A DNA stretch of 64,000 nucleotides from Euryodendron excelsum (lineage: Eukaryota; Streptophyta; Magnoliopsida; Ericales; Pentaphylacaceae), in the NCBI GenBank assembly GCA_033060915.1, contig CM065378.1:13521501-13585500 (forward strand), given 5' to 3'. Position 1 is the first letter of the stretch. Every line of letters starts with the position of its first letter. A program made the translations under genes and the position numbers. Below, piece after piece: positions 44,233-56,919 of this stretch. A model generated the notes under the pieces. It had not been told where the DNA came from. It saw only the letters and a program-made list of their open reading frames with translations, and did not search any database.

Positions 44233-47200
44233 TCACAGTATATATGACAACAACTTAGTCAAGATCCATGTGTAGAAAACAGCTAAGACCGCACCAACTG
44301 GTATTGTCACAGCCCAAGAAGCCACTATCTCCCTCACAGTTTCTGCCCTAACACTGTTGAGTCCCCTGGCAAACCCTACCCCCATGACTGCACCAACGAG
44401 AGTGTGGGTTGCTGAGATGGGTAGTCCCAGCTTCGATGCAAATAGAACCACAGAAGCGGCTGCAAACTCGGCTGCAAATCCTCTAGTTGGTGTCAGCTCT
44501 GTGATCTTCTTTCCGATTGTTGCTATCACTCTATACCCCCACATTGTAAGACCTGCAACAATCCCAAATCCTCCCCATGCGAGAACGTCAAGGGGAATGA
44601 CAATCTCAGCTCCACCTGTGCCGCCATGAAGGATCGATAACGCAGCGGCCAAAGGGCCAATAGCGTTGGAGACGTCATTTCCGCCATGGGCAAATGACAT
44701 GAAGCAGGCTGACAGGACTTGCATGTAACCAAAGACCCCATAAACTATTTCTAGCTGGGTACCTGTAGGGCCTGCAATTTCAGTAAGAAACCCGATGCTT
44801 TTGCTGGGGAAGGTATTCTCCTTTGGCTCTGATTGTGCCGAGTCGGACTTGGTAAGGAGGTGACCAAGCTGTCTCCTGATGATTCGGTCGACAAGGATTG
44901 CACCAGCAGCACCACAGGCTAAAGCCTGGGCCAGAGCCAAAGGAAGGCTCTTGCTAAGAGGGAAGGCTGCAAATGAGATTCCGGTCACACCCAGAAAAAC
45001 AGCAATTGGTGCAGCTGTGGCAGCTGCTTGTCCAGGGTTTGCAGCACTGTAAACAAACTAAGAGAAGGTAAATGTGTTAGAATTGTCAATAACGTTTTGA
45101 GTTTACCAAATTTTAGGTTCTGGAGATGCTAAAATTTTCTTAAGTTGCATACCCTATGGATGAGAACATACCCTACGGATGCATTTGTAGACAAGAAATG
45201 AAACCATTGCTCCCATCAGAGGTGAGATCACCCACGATGAAGTCACCCTTGCTAGCGAATTCCAGAAGACCGCCCCAGTTCCCCCATAGACAAGACCGAA
45301 TCCAACCATGGATCCTACAATACAATGCGTGGTGGAGACCGGCCAACCATAAGATGACGCGACCTGAATACACATGATAAATCATCAAGGTTATGAGAAA
45401 ACAACATTGTATTGGCATATAGATTATGCGAACAAATACATCCTATGTCTAAGCATATGCACCAAATAGTTTCAACTTCTTACTTGAGGAAAGTTCATCA
45501 TTGATACTCTTGACTTCCATAGATATAAGTAGTTGCATGAAATGTCTAGCGGTTACTGCTAATCTGTAATTAAGGAGCGTAAACGAGCATGCCATTAGGT
45601 AAATCCATGAAAGAGGACATGCTTGGAAAACTTTTTTCCTCTCTCTTTTCTTTCCAAAGGGAAGGAAAATATTCTAGGTTTGGCCCTGGCGCATAGCTTC
45701 CAAAGAATCTGTAGTAACTCATAAGTTATTATTCCTCAAAGGGAAACCAAAATTAGGGACTTGCACTTGGATTTTTCCCTTTATTTCCAGTAGTTTAAGC
45801 AAATTCATCGATCTAATAGCTTCAACTGAATGCTCAGAGACTAGAATTTCATTGTTCTCTTCAGCCTTTCTCAGTCCCTAAAACCACAATGAAAAGGTTC
45901 TTCTGAGAGAATGAAAAACAATTAAAAGGGTTGTTCCTAGAAGTTACAGTTATCATAAACACATGAAGTCCTTTCTGGTTTTCAGCTCCTCTGTGATTCC
46001 ATACAAAATGGTTTTTATGCCAAAAAATTTCTAGTTGTCCAGACAGACTTCTTTTAGTAACTCCCCTTTCGTTTCATCCAATGTGAATAGTCCATTAAGG
46101 GAAAAGGACAATCAAACTGAGAGTTCTACTCAGACCAATCAAAAATCATAGAAGTATCCAATGACATCATCAATAGAACACTCGCCTATTATAACCAGAA
46201 CATATACTAGCAGTTCAAATGATTTCAATGAAATTTCATTTGAAGTACAAAATGGCATCTGAAGAATCCAATTACACTGGAAATTGCACAATGCGCGGAA
46301 GCAGAGCAAGCTTCAGATTTTAGAATCAACTTTCCATGGTGCAAATTGTCGTAAGAAAACATTCTTGATTCTAAATCAGAGCTGTAATTAGCTCTCAGTG
46401 ACCTTAGGTTTCAGAATTAATCAAGATGAGCTCTAATAGCTTTAAAAACATATGAAGCCTTTTATTTCAGGATTATATGTGAAAAACATGAGTTTTGAGA
46501 GACAGAACTTGAATGCACCTGCAACCAAGTACCAGCAGCTGCCAAAGAAGAAAGCAAACCGGCGAAAAGCAAAGTATCCTTCCCTTGAAAAACGCTAGTA
46601 ACCAGGATTCCCTTCTGCATTGTACTGGTCACATGAGTACCCATTAACAATGCCCCAGAGAACTCCAACACTGCTGCAGTCACCACGGCCTGCCGGAGCG
46701 ATAAGGCGCCCGAACCCACTGAGGTCCCCATGGCATTGGCTACATCATTGGCTCCAATATTCCAAGCCATGTAGAAACCAAACAACAGAGTTGCATAGGA
46801 CAGCAATTTAGTCTTCAAGGCCAGCCCCTGACCCAAAGAACTCATGAAGAATGGAAAAGTGAGAGCAGCCAATGCTATGCAAATTGATATGGCAGAAGCT
46901 GTACTAGAAGATATGTGGAAGGCCTGTGCCATTCCGGGCAAGTCGTCGTCGGATTTTGCATCCTCTTGTTGTTCTTTGGCTTTGATTTCTTGGCCTTCTT
47001 CACCTTCAGCTTCAGCAAAAGATGATAAGGCAGCTAAAGGGTGTATGAGTTTAGAGTTGTTTAGTCTTAGAAGTGAAAGAGATGATTTGGGTAGTGGTGG
47101 GTGTGGTTTGAAAATGAGCGAGTCTCTCCTGGGGAGATGGCTTTGGCTCTCATGGATTAATGAAGGAGAGCGATATCTGGGGGCATAGAGGCTAGATTTA

Positions 47201-47262
47201 TGGAGGAAAGCTTCTGGTGATATGGTGTTTCTGGTAGAAGATAGGCTATAAGAGGGAGTCAT
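44233..47262 (-). CDS. PHT2;1: Plastid inorganic phosphate transporter, PHT2;1 type (PiT/PHO4 family)
   Basis: Three exons (47262-46519, 45363-45172, 45057-44233) join to 586 residues; Arabidopsis PHT2;1 is about 587. It is a low-affinity cation-coupled phosphate carrier of the chloroplast inner envelope. The first roughly 75 residues are Ser/Pro/Arg-rich, as in a transit peptide, followed by an acidic linker and then the two PHO4 halves. The first carries YMAWNIGANDVANAMGTSVG (GANDVANA at 170-177), the second SFAHGGNDVSNAIGPLAA (HGGNDVSNA at 436-444); these duplicated GxNDxxNA-type signatures define the PiT family. Exon 2 holds YGWPVSTTHCIVGSMVGFGL, with the conserved PVSTTH segment; a second similar motif, LPISATHTLVGAVMG, is in exon 3. 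Many hydrophobic segments fit a 12-helix carrier. The gene faces the PADRE gene and has a GA/CT tract just before its ATG. Confidence 0.95.
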
Positions 47263-47270
47263 GACTTAAT

Positions 47271-47273
<3 letters not shown>

Positions 47274-47331
<58 letters not shown>
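47274..47331. repeat. (GA)n microsatellite in the PHT2;1 5' leader
   Basis: A 58-bp GA tract (CT on the coding strand) begins 12 bp upstream of the PHT2;1 ATG, so it is almost certainly transcribed as 5' UTR. Confidence 0.9.
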
Positions 47332-47333
<2 letters not shown>

Positions 47334-49433
47334 TGGGATTATTCAGTTAGGATCTTGGCCATGGAAAGTAGAGAAGAAGAGGGGAGAGGTGTAGGTGGAG
47401 GAGGAAGGGTGGAGGAATGTGCATTCTCTTGACTTAATTTTTGTTTGTGGAAAAGGGGAAGGTGTGGGTGGATTTGGCTGCCTGCTTTGGTCGATTGGAA
47501 CGAGTGGTGGTTATTTTGTTTGGAGGCCGTTCCATCACACGCAATCACTAGTTTTTATTCAAAAATTATATAAATGAAAAACTTAGACAGATATTATCCA
47601 CTACCCAAGAGAGGGACAGAATACATATAGCCTTGCCCAAAAAAAAATCCTTCATTAACTTAAGACTTGGGAGTTCCCAAAATTCAGTCTTTGGCTTGTA
47701 TAAAGTAAATAAAATCCTTCACTAATGTATTATATAAATTTGTAACCCTGAGATATTTTATATAAATCTATAACTATACGTATATTATATAAATTTAAGG
47801 ATGACCTCAGTCCTTTTGTTTCCAAAAATGCCCTTTTAAATTTAATAAATTATTGTAATTAATTCCACCCAATCTAATAGATATATATGTGCCAAATATA
47901 AAGATATGCACTCATTTACATACATATATTTTATGGGTGCATAATGTCCAAGTGACATTAACTAAGAAAAATTTGAAGGGTTTCGCTTAAGGAAAAACTG
48001 CTTTCTATCTCAAAAATCATTTGACTGGGTTCCATCCCATGGAAACTGGTAATCTAAACAACTTGGTTAAAAACAGTTGCTGGGTGAAATTGTTGTCACT
48101 TGATAATTAAGTATAAGCCCTATATTTGCAGACCAATCTCTAGACAGGGACCATTCCTCATCTTTGAGATCTTTGATCGATATTCAATTTCTGGGCTTCT
48201 CTCACTACATTTTGTTTGCTGAAATTCTAATACATCATTCTTAGCGCTTCGAGTTCTACAAAAACCAATTATCTGTCTTCTAATGATTGTGATGCAAGTG
48301 TGACATTCACCTAACAATCAACAATCAACTAGTTTGTGAGGTCTGAACACTGCAAGTCTGAAGTTCTGAACCCATTAGCATGTGCGTTGAAAATGACCAA
48401 ACTTAGCTCCATGCATTGGACTTGGGAGCCAAATCAAAAACAGGGGAAAGAAATTAATGAAACAAAATCAATTGCTTCAAAGACTAGTCAAGCAAAAAAA
48501 ATTGTTTTACAATTTCTTTCTTCAACCGTTATCCAGTCAAGGTCTTCCTAATGACCGAATACATTTGAATATATGGTTCTTCGTTTGACTATGCCTCCTT
48601 CCATAGAAAATTCTTATAATGCTTGAGCATCTAAATTTTTTGCTTAGAACAATTTCATGATGGAGGGAGGTTCCTGACGCTGAGTCCACTCTTTTGCCGA
48701 ACTTAACCCAAGAACAAAGTATCAAATTATCAATAGAGATACTACAGATTATAACTTTGATACATCAAATAATTTAAACAATATTAGCCAGAAAACTAAT
48801 TTGTCTAATCACGGATGGCAGTGGCTACTCTGCTGATGTCTGTCTGTAGAGTAGTATATTAAGATTTTTCCTTTTTTTTTTTTTTGGGAGGTGTGTAGGC
48901 CTCTTTACCCTAATTTCGTCTTCAAAAGCAATGCATCAATGGCAAACACCCATTTGGGCGGCAATGGAAGACATGAATTTCAAACAGGTGAGATATATAC
49001 ATAGCATTTCTATGATGATCAATCAAACGCCCACTATGTTTTATGCCCAAATATGTCTTTGTGAAATCACTTCTTTGAACATGGGGTTGAACCTGAGATC
49101 TAAGATGCTTCAATTAATTGATGGTGGTCAAGTGTTCAAAACATGCAAATGGAGTTTAAGGAAAATTATTAATGTTAAAAGACAAAAAACCAAAAGCCAA
49201 AACAAAACAAAAGAATTACGGGAATGGATTCTTTTGACAAGGAAAAATAATTATAGAACCAACCCCCCCCCCCCCCCCCCCCAACTTCTTTTTTACCTAA
49301 CAAGATGTTTGGCCTCTTAAAGCATCGAACTACTCCGGATAAAATCCCAGGTGGCCCCAAAGAGGGACCGGCTCCAAATTAGGATTATGGTGAGTTTGCT
49401 CTGATCTATCCCTCGGGGGTTAATTATATAGAA
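47332..49433. other. PHT2;1 promoter side and intergenic DNA
   Basis: The part up to about 47600 is the PHT2;1 upstream region. A TTATATAAAT sequence at 47567-47576 could serve as a TATA box in minus orientation, but this is weak. The remainder is AT-rich with no supported gene. A C run lies at about 49265-49282. Confidence 0.4.
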
Positions 49434-49872
49434 CTATAGTTACGAGAACTGGACTAGATAGGCCAATTTAACCCGATTTAGATGTATTTTTATAAATTAA
49501 TTGAAACGTACTGGTTTCAGGTTTGATTCTCGAATTGAACTTAGTTGAACCGGCCGGTTTTTTAAAAATCAATGAACCAATCAGTTAATTTTTGAAAAAA
49601 ATTATTAATTAACTTTGACTTTTTACCCTCTTTCTAAAACTTGATGTATTTGTGAATCCCAAGAGTTGAACTTGAGAAGTACGAAAAGAATTAAACAACA
49701 ATTACCGCTACTCCATTTAATTTTTTGTATTTTACTTTGCTATATAAATTATATTTAAAGTAAAATATATATGAATAACTAAAATATATTTAATTTATAA
49801 TACTAGTTGAACAGATGAATCGTGAGTGAATAGTCTAACCGGTTTGATGCCCGGTCGATTTTGATAACTATG
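49434..49872. mobile_element. hAT-type MITE, 439 bp
   Basis: The element starts CTATAGTTACGAGAACTGG and ends TCGATTTTGATAACTATG, giving imperfect terminal inverted repeats (CTATAGTTA against CATAGTTAT). It is flanked by perfect 8-bp direct repeats ATATAGAA at 49426-49433 and 49873-49880. Subterminal GAACCGGCCGGTT and AACCGGTTTGATGCCCGGTC motifs are typical of a widespread plant non-autonomous DNA element. No coding capacity. Confidence 0.82.
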
Positions 49873-49880
49873 ATATAGAA

Positions 49881-51207
49881 ATAGAACATTAAAGAAATGT
49901 TTTCAACGTTTGATGCAATGTATCTATTCCAGACAACAAATGACCAAACAAAAACCGGAAGAAAATAAGTCAAGAGAAGCGAGAAGGAATTTTAATACAA
50001 GTTTCTCACGTAGTCTTTGAGGAGGCTGCTTTATAAAGCAACTTGTGTCAAACATTTTGAACTAGATGCAGAGAAACTCATGTAACTATTATTCTTCTGT
50101 CTCTTCCCCTTGGCTTAGGCTGCTTACGTAGCTATTATTCTTAAGTCTCTCCCTCTTGGTTTTCTTAGGTCTTTGCATATTATATTCTCACAACCGGGGG
50201 TTTTTTGCAACTAAATTTGGTCAAGTACCTTGTGCTATGACATGAACTCGTGCTCAAATTCACACCCAAAAGGCATATGCTGAGATAAGAAAAATTTTGC
50301 TAGGATCAGCAGACTGCTTTCTCTTGTTCTTTGACGTGAAAAATTAAAAAAAAAAATTAATGGAGGAAAAAGAATTTTTGTTGTTAAATTTTTCATTTTT
50401 TCTAGGCTTTCTAGAGGGCATTAGTATACAAATCTTTCTAGCATGTGTGTGCTGAAAGCCTCGTTGAATCCAACAAACCAAAGAATAGAAGTATATTACA
50501 ATTGGATTATATTCCTTATTTTCTTGCAACAGATGCCATTGTTTAATGTCATTCTTGCAATCCCTTGAAATTGCACAATTATGTTTACATGTGTATTCTA
50601 TTCAATTTAAGCAGTAGTACCTGTTGTAATTACCCATAGCAGTTCAGACGCGAAAGGTTATAGTTTTTTTTAATTGATTTTATAAACTTAAATAAAAAAC
50701 TGATAAATAAGCTATATCCAAAAGAAGCGGACAGTTGCTTAACTATTTATTTTTATAAATAATTTACTGCACTAGAAGGTGCGGGGTTTCTACTTTCACC
50801 TTTCCACATTTGGACATAGAGCTGGCTGAAAAATCAATATGGCCAAACTTCCTACAAAAAAAACATGAATATAGGTGGTAAAATATTAGTTTGATTTGAT
50901 AGTTTTTCTAAGGTGGTGCGACGCAATTGATCCCATACTATAGGGTATGTGTTGTACCTGCCAAAACTAAAAAGAAATATATGGAGGTGTTGTGTCCTCC
51001 AAATTGTGCATGCACCAACATGCTTCCAATGTGAAGAGAATCAATTCCCACCCTTTCTCCGACTTCCCACTTTTTATTGTATTGGCACTAAAAATTGTGA
51101 GAACATGCAGTGCAGTAGGACCCCAAGCAAGGCAGCACCAGACACATTTCACTGGTGGGTTCTGTATAATTCTTTTTTTTTTTTGGCTAACTAGATGTCT
51201 GGCCCAA
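49881..51207. other. Intergenic DNA without supported genes
   Basis: AT-rich sequence with scattered short open frames lacking recognisable domains. A T run near 51172-51184 precedes a TTGGCTAACTAGATGTCTGG segment, which resembles TTACCTAACAAGATGTTTGG near 49293 and may mark another dispersed repeat. Confidence 0.4.
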
Positions 51208-51353
51208 CTAATCTTGGGATCTATATAGTCCTCATGTCCCATACAAATCGGGTGTCGGGGCCAATTTCTACACAGCTCGACTAATCTTGGGATCTATGTA
51301 GTCCTCATGTCCCGTACAAATCGGGTGTCGGGGCCAATTTCCACACAGCTCGA
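51208..51353. repeat. 73-bp tandem duplication
   Basis: Copies at 51208-51280 and 51281-51353 each begin CTAATCTTGGGATCTAT and end CACAGCTCGA, differing at a few positions; a partial third start (CTAATATTG) follows at 51354. Confidence 0.92.
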
Positions 51354-52561
51354 CTAATATTGCACAGCCCCCCGGTCCTATACAAATCGAATTATTACTA
51401 GGCCAAAAACCCTTAGAGTAGCCACAAAGAGTTAATAACACCTAAATACTTCGAGCATGAGACCCCTAGGCCCCAAATCTTGACCATCAGGTCAACCCCT
51501 TGGGGTTGGGTTTTGTATGATTTGATTTTTTGATTTGCCACCCCCTTTTTTTCCACATAAAGGAAAATATTATTCATACAGAAAATTCATATACAAATCT
51601 CACAGAATGATATGGCAGTGACAGTTTTGTAATTAAAAATTATTATAATGAGTATTTCGTTTTGAAGTGAAAGACTGTCATTAAGACACATGATTCTGTA
51701 TCAAAATTTTATATAAATTTTATATTTGTATAACATTATCCCACATAAATCAACCAAAAACCATGTGTAGTTAAAGGCCCGCTCCACTGAACGTTGGAGC
51801 AGGACATGTCTTGAAAGTGTTGGATGATCCTATCCTCAAGTTGATCTGAATGGGATTGCCATGACAACATCAACTTTCAGAAGACTGTTCCATAATAATC
51901 CATGACCAGTAAGCTAGAAGATGGGTCCCTTGTCGGATCAAATTCATTCCCATAGTATATTGGGCATGTAAAAAAGCTACTACAAAGCCTCACATACCAA
52001 ATTGTTAGGCATACGAATCATGCATCCAGCCTTACTAAAAAATAGTTCAGAAGAACCCAAATGATGCCATTCAGAACCTAAAAGCACTGCTTTTACTTTC
52101 CTCTATCTGTTCCTAGCTAGTCGGTGGTCTTGTGAAGTTTTGAGATCCAGAATGAGTGGTGAACCCTATAGTAGCCGAGCTAGGGATATTGTGAATCGAC
52201 CAATTCTCACTACCAAACACATGCAGACAGATATGATAAGAGAGTCCTTATCCTTTTCTTTGTTTTTCATAATATTAACATGACAAGGAAAAGAATAAGA
52301 ATTATGGAGTGGGTGCCCAACCAGATCCGACGGAACAAGACCATTTTCTACCCAAAAAAGTTGTATTTTTTTGGTGGAGGTGAAAAATATTTTTAAATAA
52401 TTATTTATAAACAAGATGATTAATTTCATAAATTGTAAAGAATACGATAACATTTAAAACTTTATATATATGGATAACAAATGTTCTTTTAGACAAAACA
52501 ACATTCAAATTAATGTGACAAATTACAATAATTCTTTTCGTTATTTCATATTTTGAAATAT
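51354..52561. other. Intergenic DNA without supported genes
   Basis: No gene recognised. The left end of the neighbouring hAT relic may extend into this stretch, but I could not find its matching terminal repeat. Confidence 0.35.
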
Positions 52562-53011
52562 TTACAAAATAGCTTCATTATCTGTGGTGTTAAATATGTC
52601 TCTTTCAATGTATGTCACCAAGTAATCATTCATCCACTTGGACCACTCATCTCTCCTGCAATTAAGTAGTGAAATCTTAATAATATTCATTGCAGAAAAA
52701 ACTCTTTCAACCAATACAGTTGCAATCGGTAAGATTAAATTCAACTTCACAAGCAAATATACTAATGAGTAAATAATATCTTTCTTCGTCTCAACTAATT
52801 TTTGAGCAGAGAGGTAATGTTTTTAGCACTTTTGTCATTTTAAATGTATTTTAGATAGATACGAGTTTGGGTTATGTTAAAAAAATTAAAATTGGTATTA
52901 AGTTTGGTCGGGCAAAGTTTATTTTTAATTGAATCAAATTAAAATTTTTTTTATTTTTAAAATCCAATGAAGGCAGTCGACACCGCTCAAACAGGCGTGG
53001 GTCTGCCACTG
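52562..53011 (-). mobile_element. hAT transposase C-terminal relic with one terminal inverted repeat
   Basis: The minus-strand frame 52756-52562 encodes LILPIATVLVERVFSAMNII followed by KISLLNCRRDEW and NDYLVTYIERDIF, the C-terminal dimerisation region of hAT transposases of the plant zinc-finger MYM-like group. The Glu-Arg-x-Phe-Ser core is intact, but the rest of the transposase is absent. About 255 bp further right the minus strand reads CAGTGGCAGACCCACGCCTG, a typical hAT terminal repeat, ending at 53011. The element is therefore internally deleted: its 5' tip and its transposase 3' end lie close together. Confidence 0.75.
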
Positions 53012-54648
53012 TCTCAACCAGTTCATCTTGATGTTAATGATCTTTCTCTTTTCCCATTGTTATCGTAGGATGAGCATTACCCAGGAGCTAAATAACCAAT
53101 TCAAAAATATTGAAGAGTACGGGAAGGTTATGTATTCTCATACTGTATAATTTGATTGCTGAGGAAGAATGATTATATGTGTGTGTATATATATAGATTT
53201 GGTTTCATATAACTCGAAAGTTACTCTTGAAGGTGTAAATCGAGAAGTTAATAAAAAAAAAATAGAAAAAGCGTAATATCCAAGAGGATGGTTGACGCCC
53301 ATCAAATGCAACCGCTTACATTGCAAGAAAATGGGGGATCGAATCGTAAGAATACGAGGACAAGAAAAAAAATATAAAATAAAGGAATCCAGAGAACATT
53401 ATTCCTTGATTTGTTCTTCAAGTTTGTTTAAGGAGAAGTTTCTTGTGCAACAATCAACATTCTCATGAAAGAGCAATAATGGCAAATAGTTTTGTGGTGT
53501 GAAGGGATGGAGTAGTCTACCTTTATATTTATTTTTTACACCAAAAAAAAACGAAAGATCAATAAAATTGGAAAAAGTCCTCTTGTCTAGAAAGCCTTGA
53601 ACATTTAAAAAGTGCACCTTCAAAGCAATCATATGTTTGTAACGAAAATTCACCTTGTGATGACCGGCCAATTTTCATTCACATCAAGAGAGAGAGAGAG
53701 AGAGAGAGCCCAAGAAAAGAACAAGAGAAAAGAAAAAGAGATAAAAGTCATCATGGTCCTTCTCCATCTAAAGTCTTTGAGAATCTTAAGAGTATTTTGT
53801 TTTGAAGACCCCCCCCCCATCACTCAACCCTTACCCAATTCAAACGGAATGCCCATAGCAGGCCAAAACCCAACTCCATTGGGACCTACAACTACCCAAT
53901 GAAATTGTGCCTCATCATCGCACAGATGGCACTATCGACATTAATGACTCATTTGGTACAATTTTTTAAATTTTGTGCTCTTACGTTATAAGTAAAAAAA
54001 ATTATATTTTTTAAAATTTTTTTACTTTTAATAAAATAAGATAAGCTGAAAAGTAAAAAAAATTCAAAATCTTTACTTTTTTACTTATTAAAAAAAAAAA
54101 GCCCAAGTCAAAAAGACTCAAAAAAAACCCCAACCAAACAAACCCATGTACTTACCATTTCTTCCACTTTCAGAATGTGGCATGACTTTATTGGCCTACT
54201 TTGTGTAAAATTGTAAGGATGTGAAGCGTCTGATATTATTAGGCCACGGGATTTGACTCTTAATCTCGTTTCTCATTTGGTTACGTAAAATGGAATTGGG
54301 GCTAGTAATTTAGAGAGGACATTTTATCATGTATATAAGAGAATAAATTATTTCCAAATAAATAATTTAGAATTTTCAAATTATAAAATTACCCTTTAAA
54401 AAGTTTGCAATATTATGGGTGACTATTTTTGAATTTCTTTTTATCCGATCTCATAAAGCAAATGTGGACTTATTATTAGATATGTCATGAGTCAACGTGT
54501 CTAATATAGAAATGTTTAGAATTGAGACCGCTATAAATTATATGCACTTAATATTAATGTTCTCGCATGAATAAAACCATCTGTAAAGATAAATTTACAC
54601 AAAATAAATCATATTACTATAAATGTACTTATAAAATATTACTATAAA
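53012..54648. other. Intergenic DNA without supported genes
   Basis: AT-rich. Contains a short (GA)n tract at about 53689-53708, a C run near 53810 and A runs near 54090. No gene recognised. Confidence 0.4.
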
Positions 54649-55022
54649 ATAAGGGTGGTCATTGGGCGGGGTTGGGCGAGTCTGTACTAGAAATAAATCT
54701 CATCGAGTCTAAAACTAAATTCCAATCTCCCAATTAAAAAAGTTGCATTCTTAAGCCGCCGAAGCTCACCTATTTAACTTAAAATTTATTTAATAAATAA
54801 TTTTTTTTTGAAAATAATATTGAATAATATAAAGTTTAATTATATATACATATATATATTACAATATAAAAAATATTATTTTATATATATTTCAGGCCGA
54901 ATCAGACTTTAAAGATAATTTTCAAACCCTCCTATTAAACTAATCAGGCCTAAAAAAAATTTCAAGCTTTCTAATTTATAAATGAGTTTGAACAGATTTA
55001 TCGGACTTTCAGGCCTACCCCA
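54649..55022. mobile_element. Probable hAT-type MITE, about 374 bp
   Basis: It begins near TAAGGGTGGTCATTGGGCGG and ends GGACTTTCAGGCCTACCCCA. Flanks share ACTATAAA (54641-54648 and 55023-55030), an 8-bp candidate target duplication. The ends are only loosely inverted-complementary. Plant hAT MITEs often start with a GGGTGGTCATTGGGC-like sequence, so the call rests on that plus the duplication. The interior is AT-rich and non-coding. Confidence 0.6.
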
Positions 55023-55030
55023 ACTATAAA

Positions 55031-56497
55031 GTATAAACCTCAAATACTAAACTTTAGGTACGTATAATATACACTGTATAAGACTGTATAAGTGTATATT
55101 CCTCCACACATGGTCTGACATCAAGGTCACCATCACCTCAAACTCCACCTTTCAAATCACCAGTCAAAAATTACGGATACCATTGCCTTGGTGTGACACG
55201 TGTGGTCACACACGCTCAAAAATCCCACAAAACGACAGCCGACCCCCAACCACAACAGCCCAACTTGGATGGTTGCGTGTTAGATGGGTCGGCCCAACAT
55301 CATGTTCCCACTTACCAAAAAAACTGTCCAACTGGGCCCCAATGCCATCGGTAAAAAAGCAATTGTGGGGCCCAGATTTTTTAACCGCATATCTCCAATT
55401 CCCCCAAATCAAACTACAAGCAATTCAAGGGTTTCTTTCCCCAAAATAGGAAAAGGAAAATATGCCCACAAACAATGTTAAAATGCTATTATTCCATGGC
55501 ATATAATCATTGCTATCTCCACTAAAATTTTGTTGATTATGCTAAAAAAACCCAAATACAATGTTATATCTTGGAAGCAATAGTTATTGAAGAAAATTCT
55601 TTATAATTTATTTTTATTTGAAAATATTTTTATTTTTATTTTTTTATATTAAAAAAAAGACAATCTAGTTAAAAGCTGAGCTCATGAGAAGTACCATGAG
55701 ATCCACCTCATGGTAAACTTGCTCCTTTTTTATATTTTTAAAATGATACATGTACATGAATGAATCAAGCAAAGTGGATGGTTCTCTCCTCAAAAGGATA
55801 AGGAGATAAAGGTGGATGTGCTAAGTCCCTTTTGAAAAAAATACCCAAACAAAATGTAAAGAGGAAGAAAAAAGAGATGCGAACATAGGTGGATTTGTAT
55901 ATGCAAGCCTCGAGGCCCACCATACCAAGTGTGGGAACCACATACCATGTTCCAAAGTGGGACCCACGATGCACAATAAAATGAAAAGGACACACAATTA
56001 GCGGAATATTACCCTAAATCTCTGAAGTTGCCCCTAAAAGGCATCCCGGCTTAAAAAAAATGGTGTTAGGGGTAGGAAATCATCAATACCAAAGATGTGA
56101 ACTCTCTTTTTGTTGGGATTAATTGAAAGAGAATGGATAAAGATTGGAATACCTACTCATGATTAGGTATCATGGGGATGTTAATAATCATTAACTAAAC
56201 TTAGAGAGCTCTCATTAACCTTCCTTCATTATAATACTTGACCTATCCATTTTAAAAATGGATCAACCAGGATTGTACTAAGTGCAATTAACATGGTAAA
56301 CTTGAATATAGTCCGTTGAAACCATTTTGTAATGCTCTCCCTCCAGAGGGTTTTTTTTTTTTTTTTTTTTTTTTCCCTTTCGTTAGATAAGAAAAAGCCC
56401 AAAAGCCATTACAAAAAATCGAAGAGTCTCCGTCAAAACTAAAGGATATAGAAAAAACAGGCACCTCCTCCAAGGGTGGACTACTGAAAAATAAATT
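55031..56497. other. Intergenic DNA with a GC-richer islet
   Basis: The islet at about 55100-55450 is less AT-rich and contains a CACGTG G-box within GACACGTGTGG (about 55195), but no gene starts nearby. A second islet lies near 55900-55975, and a T run at about 56350-56374. Confidence 0.35.
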
Positions 56498-56758
56498 TCA
56501 CTAGGGATGGAACAAGGTTAAGATAATGTGGTCATGGCCCATTACTTTGGTAAAATTTTATGTATGATCCTATAATTTTCAGTATTATGAGAAGAAATAT
56601 TGTGATGGCACCCTAAAATTCAAAAAAAATTATGTTGACCTTCCAAAATACAAAATTATATTACTTTGGTCGTCACAAAATTCACAAATTTTTATATTGA
56701 CCTTCTGAAATTTAAAAATTATTTTCCTTAGCCCCCTCTGAACTAGTTTCATCCTTGA
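56498..56758. mobile_element. Possible degraded hAT-type MITE
   Basis: The left end reads TAGGGATGGAACAAGG, and the right end ACTAGTTTCATCCTTG is roughly its inverted complement. Inside, the ATGGCCC and GCCCCC segments resemble those of the MITE in ABCB26 intron 2. No clear 8-bp target duplication was found. Confidence 0.35.
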
Positions 56759-56783
56759 CCTTACTCCTTCTTTCATATGCAAA

Positions 56784-56919
56784 CAACCTTGTTAGATATA
56801 GTCAAATACTCTCACTAACTGATGGAGGATTCGCTCCCTGTGAGACCATGTCAACCTTGTTAGATATGGTCAAATACTCTCACTAACTGATGGAGGATTC
56901 GCTCCCTGTGAGACCATGT
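56784..56919. repeat. 68-bp tandem duplication
   Basis: Copies at 56784-56851 and 56852-56919 begin CAACCTTGTTAGATAT and end GTGAGACCATGT. They differ at a single position, so the duplication is recent. Confidence 0.95.

Noticed and set aside
51770..52160. Less AT-rich stretch that might be a gene fragment
   Set aside because: No frame on either strand gave recognisable protein sequence.
55183..55449. 88-residue open frame in a GC-richer islet
   Set aside because: No family similarity recognised, no splice context, and composition alone does not support a gene.
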